A stretch of 9,489 nucleotides of DNA, taken from positions 1 to 9,489 of the forward strand of contig JALUYN010000511.1 of NCBI GenBank assembly GCA_027012915.1, given 5' to 3'. The stretch is from Cellvibrionaceae bacterium (GTDB lineage: Bacteria; Pseudomonadota; Gammaproteobacteria; Pseudomonadales; Cellvibrionaceae). The stretch's first letter is position 1. Each line of letters begins with the position of its first letter. Under the pieces are notes generated by a model, which worked only from the letters and a program-made list of their open reading frames with translations, was not told the origin of the DNA and ran no database searches. The position numbers were made by a program, and so were the translations under genes. Positions 7,119-9,489 of this stretch are shown here, in pieces.

Positions 7119-7133
7119 ATTTCACCTCTATTT

Positions 7134-7184
7134 AGCAACGTTGAAATTCGCACTTTTTGCGGTGCGTCCGTTGCTTTGTGCGAA
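7134..7184. repeat. Two interleaved inverted repeats in front of the leftward operon
   Basis: On the plus strand the order is AGCAACG (7134-7140), TTCGCAC (7147-7153), CGTTGCT (7169-7175), GTGCGAA (7178-7184). The first pairs with the third and the second with the fourth, so the two 7-bp dyads interlock with nearly equal spacing (35 and 31 bp between starts). In DNA this would present two overlapping regulator dyads; in RNA from the minus strand it could form a pseudoknot in the leader of the excisionase-like gene. An extra GTGCG at 7162-7166 allows a competing short hairpin. Confidence 0.6.
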
Positions 7185-7229
7185 ATGTGGCGCTACGAGT
7201 TTTTGCGTCTCTCGACCGAAAAGGAACAG

Positions 7230-7341
7230 TAATGGGGCATGCAACCGACTGTTGCGCGTCAGCCCTGTTGCCGCTACAATGGCGGCAGGGCTTAAGAACC
7301 CTTACAGGCGGTTTTCCGTCACCGATATTGACGGTCTTTTT
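7230..7341 (+). ncRNA. C4-like antisense RNA (phage P1/P7 c4 type)
   Basis: The RNA region holds a strong stem, AGCCCT + GCCGC with GCGGC + AGGGCT (7261-7274 with 7282-7292, a 3-base bulge). A single-stranded stretch TTAAGAACCCTTACAGG (7292-7308) follows, then a terminator hairpin with a U-tract ending at 7341. Two segments can pair with the leader just downstream: 7292-7308 with 7422-7438 (16 of 17 pairs including one G-U), and 7238-7251 with 7364-7379 (imperfect, a 2-base gap). In P1 and P7 the c4 antisense RNA also has two complementary segments and blocks translation of icd and ant from the same transcript. The family name is from recall of that arrangement; the 5' end is approximate. Confidence 0.7.
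7316..7341 (+). terminator. Intrinsic terminator of the C4-like RNA
   Basis: CCGTCA (7316-7321) and TGACGG (7329-7334) form a 6-bp stem with a 7-base loop, followed directly by TCTTTTT. A second T5 run follows at 7347-7351 (pattern GTGCCTTTTTG). The stem is short, so some read-through into the downstream leader is expected, which would let one promoter feed both the antisense RNA and its target. Confidence 0.65.
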
Positions 7342-7351
7342 GTGCCTTTTT

Positions 7352-7461
7352 GACAGTTAAATGCTGTCCGGGTGGCATGTGAGTATGTCCAAGGCTTCGG
7401 CCTAAAGTCACATGCGCCATTCCTGTAGTGGTTCTTAACACCCGGCTATCAACTGATAGCC
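7352..7461 (+). promoter_or_regulatory. Structured leader, target of the C4-like RNA, in front of the 132-aa gene
   Basis: Several dyads lie in order. GACAG/CTGTC is at 7352-7356 and 7364-7368. GCATGTGA/TCACATGC (7375-7382 and 7408-7415) encloses a UUCG-capped hairpin AGGC-TTCG-GCCT (7392-7403). GGCTATC/GATAGCC (7444-7450 and 7455-7461) has an AACT loop, followed about 15 bases later by the AGGAGG of the 132-aa gene. The segments 7364-7379 and 7422-7438 are complementary to the C4-like RNA. Pairing there would alter or occlude folding near the ribosome binding site, or expose the transcript to termination. Confidence 0.65.
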
Positions 7462-7487
7462 ATTTTAAGAAATTACAGGAGGCAATT

Positions 7488-7886
7488 ATGCCAGCAATTC
7501 AATCTAAACCCGTCCAAGCTCCAGCAATGGAAGGAACCGCAAAGCCGGCTATCCCCGAAGCATTACGGGGGATTACCATTGACGCCGAAGCGCGTTTTCC
7601 ACGCTTGGCCAATCAGAAGATCCTCTTAGCCTTTGACGAAGCGGGGCGCATTTCTGCGCAGTCAGCACCATCCGATGCGTGCGTAATGTCCACAAGCCAA
7701 CTTCTAAAGGCGCTCAATGAGCCCAACGGCCTGTATGTTTCCACCGATAAACTCGCGGCCTTTGCCATCGCTGTTGCGAAGCGATTGCAGGCGCGCCGTG
7801 CTTTCTATTGCGACAGAGGAGAGTCGGATCGCCTTCACGCTGTCAGGGCTGCCATTCAGTCCATCGCGCAAGTGGTGAACCAATGA
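7488..7886 (+). CDS. Hypothetical phage protein under the C4-like leader, 132 aa
   Basis: The start is the ATG at 7488 (MPAIQSKPVQ), six bases after AGGAGG; a reading begun 20 codons earlier would pass through the leader hairpin and lacks a ribosome site. The N-terminal 25 residues are Pro/Ala/Lys-rich and probably unstructured. The rest is mixed (RFPRLANQKILLAFDEAGRIS, then a helical second half with KLAAFAIAVAKRLQARRAF). I do not recognise the family and see no catalytic motif, signal peptide or membrane helix. By position it stands where P1 and P7 have icd, the cell-division inhibitor preceding ant, but no sequence likeness to Icd is claimed. The next gene overlaps its stop. Confidence 0.75.
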   Translation: MPAIQSKPVQAPAMEGTAKPAIPEALRGITIDAEARFPRLANQKILLAFDEAGRISAQSAPSDACVMSTSQLLKALNEPNGLYVSTDKLAAFAIAVAKRLQARRAFYCDRGESDRLHAVRAAIQSIAQVVNQ

Positions 7887-8146
7887 GTGCGATCGATCCA
7901 TTCCATCCATTTGGCGAGGGTGTGCGCATTGGCGGTTACGGCGCCGCTGGCAATGTCGAACTCGCAGTAAACCTGTCCGATCTTTGCCGCGCCCACGGAG
8001 TCAACCTCGAACGCAGCAGGTTGAACTATCCTGATGGCACAGTGCTGATACTCAATCCGTATGCGACGAAACGGGGCAGCGACGTTTATCTTTCCGCTCC
8101 AGCTTACAGCGTGTTTATAGATGCGCTGGAGGAAGTAAGTCCATGA
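7883..8146 (+). CDS. Hypothetical small phage protein, 87 aa
   Basis: The ATG at 7883 overlaps the stop of the 132-aa gene (ATGA), with GGTGA shortly upstream, so the two are translationally coupled. Sequence landmarks are IDPFHPFGEGVRIGGYGAAG near the N-terminus, then AVNLSDLCRAHGVNLERSRL, a strand PDGTVLILNPYA, and a helical end. I cannot assign a family. It is much shorter than known antirepressors. It is the last gene of the C4-controlled unit: a strong terminator begins 40 bases after the stop. Base composition matches the upstream gene and differs from the AT-richer nuclease gene that follows. Confidence 0.7.
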   Translation: MSAIDPFHPFGEGVRIGGYGAAGNVELAVNLSDLCRAHGVNLERSRLNYPDGTVLILNPYATKRGSDVYLSAPAYSVFIDALEEVSP

Positions 8147-8185
8147 CTGTTTCGTAATTTGAAGTCGAGAAGGATTCAATCAAAG

Positions 8186-8216
8186 AAAGACCGCCCGTTG
8201 TGGCGGTCTTTTTTTT
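8186..8216 (+). terminator. Strong intrinsic terminator after the two-gene unit
   Basis: AAAGACCGCC (8186-8195) pairs perfectly with GGCGGTCTTT (8202-8211) around the loop CGTTGT, and eight T residues (8209-8216) complete the tract. The A-rich lead also makes it partly functional on the minus strand. It isolates the C4-controlled genes from the nuclease gene. Confidence 0.9.
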
Positions 8217-8239
8217 GTGTAGCCAGGCTGATTAATAGG

Positions 8240-8268
8240 TTGTTATATGCGCCATGCCTGCCTATAAT
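8240..8268 (+). promoter_or_regulatory. Near-consensus sigma70 promoter of the NYN nuclease gene
   Basis: TTGTTA (4 of 6) at 8240-8245 is separated by exactly 17 bases from a perfect TATAAT at 8263-8268. The transcript would start near 8275 and carry a leader of about 70 bases to the ATG at 8345. No operator dyad overlaps it, suggesting expression independent of lytic control. Confidence 0.75.
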
Positions 8269-8344
8269 TCTCGTCATAGTGCCCCTTATTCCATGCTCGA
8301 TCTATAGAGCTGATGGGATCTGGGGCTTTTTTTTGGAGTTTCAT

Positions 8345-9031
8345 ATGCCAGACGCAATAAACTCAGTTGTTCCAAAAACAGCAATTCTCATAGATGGAGC
8401 TTTTTTTATAAAGCGCATACGTTATTTGAAAGGTGATAAGGATATAAGCGCAGAAAAAATGTCGAGGTTGATATTGAAGGCATCGCTTGCGCATTTGAAA
8501 AAACAAAAGCGACCAACGCAATCCTTGTACCGAATATTCTTCTACGACAGTAAACCGCCAGATACGACGATTTGCAATCCAATTAATCATAAGCGAGAAA
8601 CATACAGCAAACTACCAGAGTCTAGGTTTCGAGACGAACTACATGAGCAGCTTAAAAGCGTTAGAAAGGTTGCATTGAGACTCGGTGAGCTTTCGGTGCA
8701 AAATTCATGGGTGATAAACCCAATTCAAACAAAGAAACTTATTCAAGGGAAAGCGACCATTGAGGAGCTAGACCCGCAACACGTAAAGCCAGTTGTAACC
8801 CAGAAGGGCGTCGATATAAAAATCGGATTAGATATTGCATCATTATCTCACCAGAGGGATGTCGACCAAATAATTCTTATTTCTGGCGACAGTGATTTCG
8901 TTCCCGCTGCGAAAATGGCAAGGCGTTCGGGGATTGATTTCATCCTTGATCCTATGTGGAATCATATTAAAGAAGGGCTCAATGAGCATATTGATGGAAT
9001 ACAGACAATATGGCCTAAGCCTGAGAGTTAA
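8345..9031 (+). CDS. NYN-domain (PIN-like) nuclease, probable phage cargo (moron) gene, 228 aa
   Basis: The ATG at 8345 has GGAG seven bases upstream; the frame extends further up but only through the promoter and terminator. The NYN/DUF88 (LabA-like) pattern is clear: strand and first acidic residue in AILIDGAFF (D17), YRIFFYD (D68), VDIKIGLDIASL (D157, D163), and ISGDSDFVPAAKMARRSGIDFIL (D182, D184). These acidic residues form the metal-binding site of PIN-like ribonucleases, and all are present. No other domain is visible. The gene has its own promoter, follows a strong terminator, and is clearly AT-richer, with different codon use from its neighbours. That fits recently acquired cargo expressed from the prophage, perhaps for superinfection exclusion or defence. 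The RNA target is unknown. Confidence 0.88.
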   Translation: MPDAINSVVPKTAILIDGAFFIKRIRYLKGDKDISAEKMSRLILKASLAHLKKQKRPTQSLYRIFFYDSKPPDTTICNPINHKRETYSKLPESRFRDELHEQLKSVRKVALRLGELSVQNSWVINPIQTKKLIQGKATIEELDPQHVKPVVTQKGVDIKIGLDIASLSHQRDVDQIILISGDSDFVPAAKMARRSGIDFILDPMWNHIKEGLNEHIDGIQTIWPKPES

Positions 9032-9088
9032 CAAAAAATGATATACTTGCCTAATGTCTCTCCAGTGGTTTCATGGACAGAAGAGAAT

Positions 9089-9103
9089 GGCTCGAATAGA
9101 GCC
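9089..9103. repeat. Short hairpin after the nuclease gene
   Basis: GGCTC and GAGCC form a 5-bp stem around GAATA, without a following T-tract. It could protect the 3' end of the nuclease message but is not a convincing terminator. I see no better one before the attachment site. Confidence 0.35.
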
Positions 9104-9119
9104 TGAAATCATACTCCTT

Positions 9120-9141
9120 GGCACAGACACGGCACAGACAG
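9120..9141. repeat. Tandem direct repeat beside the attachment core, candidate integrase arm site
   Basis: GGCACAGACAC (9120-9130) is followed directly by GGCACAGACAG (9131-9141) and then ACAG. The pair sits about 45 bp from the tRNA-like core. Tyrosine integrases bind short direct repeats flanking the core (arm-type sites), so this is a plausible P-arm; the match is by position only. Confidence 0.5.
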
Positions 9142-9184
9142 ACAGATCCAAACAATAGAAAATGTCGTAACACCTTGAAATATA

Positions 9185-9228
9185 TGGAGCCGATGTCCGG
9201 AATCGAACCGGAGACCTTCTCATTACGA
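9185..9228 (-). other. Attachment core: 3' fragment of tRNA-Thr(CGT)
   Basis: On the minus strand the sequence runs from the anticodon loop (TCGTAA) through the 3' anticodon arm (TGAGA), a variable loop AGGTC, and the T-arm TCCGG-TTCGATT-CCGGA. It ends with the acceptor strand CATCGGC, T and CCA. Reading the other way, tRNA likeness stops inside the anticodon loop: the bases that should complete the 5' stem (CTCAT type) are replaced by CTCTC. No D-arm or 5' acceptor is present, so this is not a working tRNA gene. A 44-base 3' end beside an integrase gene is the usual form of attP, or of the displaced copy at a prophage boundary. Confidence 0.85.
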
Positions 9229-9250
9229 GAGAGATTTTTCATACAACACC

Positions 9251-9336
9251 CTGCAACAGAAAGCATCTACTGAAACAATCATAAATCGTTTAATACTAAT
9301 AAAAACTCGCCCTTGTCTTGTTGCATGCTGTTGCAG
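9251..9336. repeat. Repeated CTGTTGCA motifs between core and integrase gene
   Basis: CTGCAACAG at 9251-9259 is the exact reverse complement of CTGTTGCAG at 9328-9336. TTGTTGCA at 9318-9325 gives a direct copy ten bases before the latter, and TTGCTGCA at 9351-9358 is a looser one. These may be the arm-type integrase or excisionase sites on the integrase side. The sequence between is AT-rich. Confidence 0.5.
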
Positions 9337-9359
9337 TATGTTTCACCATATTGCTGCAA

Positions 9360-9393
9360 AAGTTGTAGCCGAAGTTGTAGCCGGCTACAACTT
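9360..9393. promoter_or_regulatory. 22-bp perfect palindrome plus extra half-site just before the integrase gene
   Basis: AAGTTGTAGCC occurs at 9360-9370 and again at 9372-9382, and the second copy is followed at once by its exact complement at 9383-9393. This makes a 22-bp perfect dyad with a third half-site in direct orientation 12 bp upstream. It ends where the GAGGAGGAGG ribosome site begins, so it could be an operator or, as RNA, a hairpin that masks the start of integrase translation. Confidence 0.75.
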
Positions 9394-9406
9394 GAGGAGG
9401 AGGCCG

Positions 9407-9489
9407 ATGCGATTCACCACCAGAAGCATTGCTGCACTGAAAGAGGATGGCTTGCACAAGGACGATTCAAACACCGGCTTCTATGTGCG
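9407..9489 (+). CDS. int: Tyrosine integrase, 5' end only (27 codons)
   Basis: The ATG at 9407 follows GGAGGAGG by three to four bases. The visible residues, MRFTTRSIAALKEDGLHKDDS then NTGFYV, match the start of tyrosine integrases with an N-terminal DUF4102-like arm-binding region (pattern: +hT.++I.ALK..... D....GhhVRV). The catalytic domain lies beyond the window. The location, about 180 bp from a tRNA 3' fragment and reading away from it, supports the call more strongly than the short sequence alone. The integrase would recombine the core at 9185-9228 with a chromosomal tRNA-Thr gene. Confidence 0.75.
   Translation, partial: MRFTTRSIAALKEDGLHKDDSNTGFYV

Larger units (their letters stand above)
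7119..7487. promoter_or_regulatory. Divergent control region between the leftward and rightward operons
   Basis: No protein gene is supported in this 369-bp stretch. It contains interleaved inverted repeats, a C4-like RNA with its terminator, and the structured leader of the 132-aa gene, each listed separately. A weak rightward promoter candidate is TTGCTT at 7171-7176, 17 bases, then TACGAG at 7194-7199 (3 of 6 in each box), overlapping the inverted repeats. I see no convincing leftward -35/-10 pair, though one must drive the operon that starts at 7118. Confidence 0.6.

Noticed and set aside
7157..7360. Plus-strand frame of 67 codons across the C4-like region (ending ...LTVFLCLFDS)
   Set aside because: It reads through the antisense RNA stem and terminator, has no good ribosome site, and its apparent conservation would follow from the RNA itself.
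8159..8344. N-terminal extension of the NYN protein with a hydrophobic segment (LPIILVIVPLIP)
   Set aside because: The extension is translated from the terminator and promoter; the NYN domain starts right after the ATG at 8345, which has GGAG upstream.
9185..9260. Functional tRNA-Thr gene
   Set aside because: Only the 3' part is present; the anticodon stem is mismatched and no D-arm or 5' acceptor follows.
9051..9266. Minus-strand frame of 71 codons over the tRNA fragment
   Set aside because: It includes the tRNA-derived string SGSIPDIG, a common false gene at tRNA-like sequences, and has no ribosome site.

Overview
The window reads as part of a temperate phage or closely related integrative element of a proteobacterial (Pseudomonadota) host. 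It is seen either in its free circular form or at a tandem junction. The support is a long phage virion-type protein carrying mobile-element domains, an excisionase-like gene, a C4-type antisense RNA leader, a tRNA-Thr 3' fragment of the kind used as an attachment core, and the start of a tyrosine integrase next to that fragment.

Layout: (1) Positions 1-4073, minus strand, hold two coupled genes. A 375-aa coiled, probably internal-virion protein is followed one base later by a giant protein that is open at the left window edge (981 codons visible). The giant protein has four WDVVSHE-like repeats at its N-terminus, a hydrophobic Gly/Ala-rich stretch, and a phosphoribosyltransferase (PRTase) domain. 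(2) Positions 4084-4183 hold a candidate leftward promoter followed by a strong intrinsic terminator. The terminator's T-tract runs straight into the ribosome binding site of the 375-aa gene, so the gene's message must read through it. (3) Positions 4180-7118, minus strand, hold a compact early operon. In transcription order it encodes an excisionase/MerR-like HTH protein, an HTH protein, a duplicated Cys-motif protein, a 41-aa protein, a winged-helix replication-type protein, a 316-bp gap with palindromic repeats, a conserved phage protein, and a small helical protein. Most junctions are 4-bp ATGA overlaps or 1-bp gaps. (4) Positions 7119-7487 form the divergent control region, with interleaved inverted repeats, a C4-like antisense RNA with its own terminator, and a structured downstream leader that can pair with that RNA at two places. 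(5) Positions 7488-8216, plus strand, hold two overlapping small unknown genes and a strong terminator. (6) Positions 8240-9031 hold an AT-richer NYN/PIN-like nuclease gene with its own near-consensus promoter, the signature of a phage 'moron' cargo gene. (7) Positions 9032-9489 hold the attachment region with candidate integrase arm sites, a palindromic operator, and the 5' end of the integrase gene.

How the parts fit (inference): the minus-strand operon supplies early control, replication and excision-type functions. The plus-strand C4-like leader would hold the two small genes silent in the lysogen by antisense pairing, as c4 does for icd/ant in phages P1 and P7. The NYN gene is independently transcribed and probably expressed from the prophage. 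The integrase and the tRNA-Thr core define the integration site. The palindrome array beside the winged-helix gene is the best candidate for a replication origin or operator cluster. Most small proteins are recognised only as phage-type families, and the host genus cannot be fixed from this sequence.
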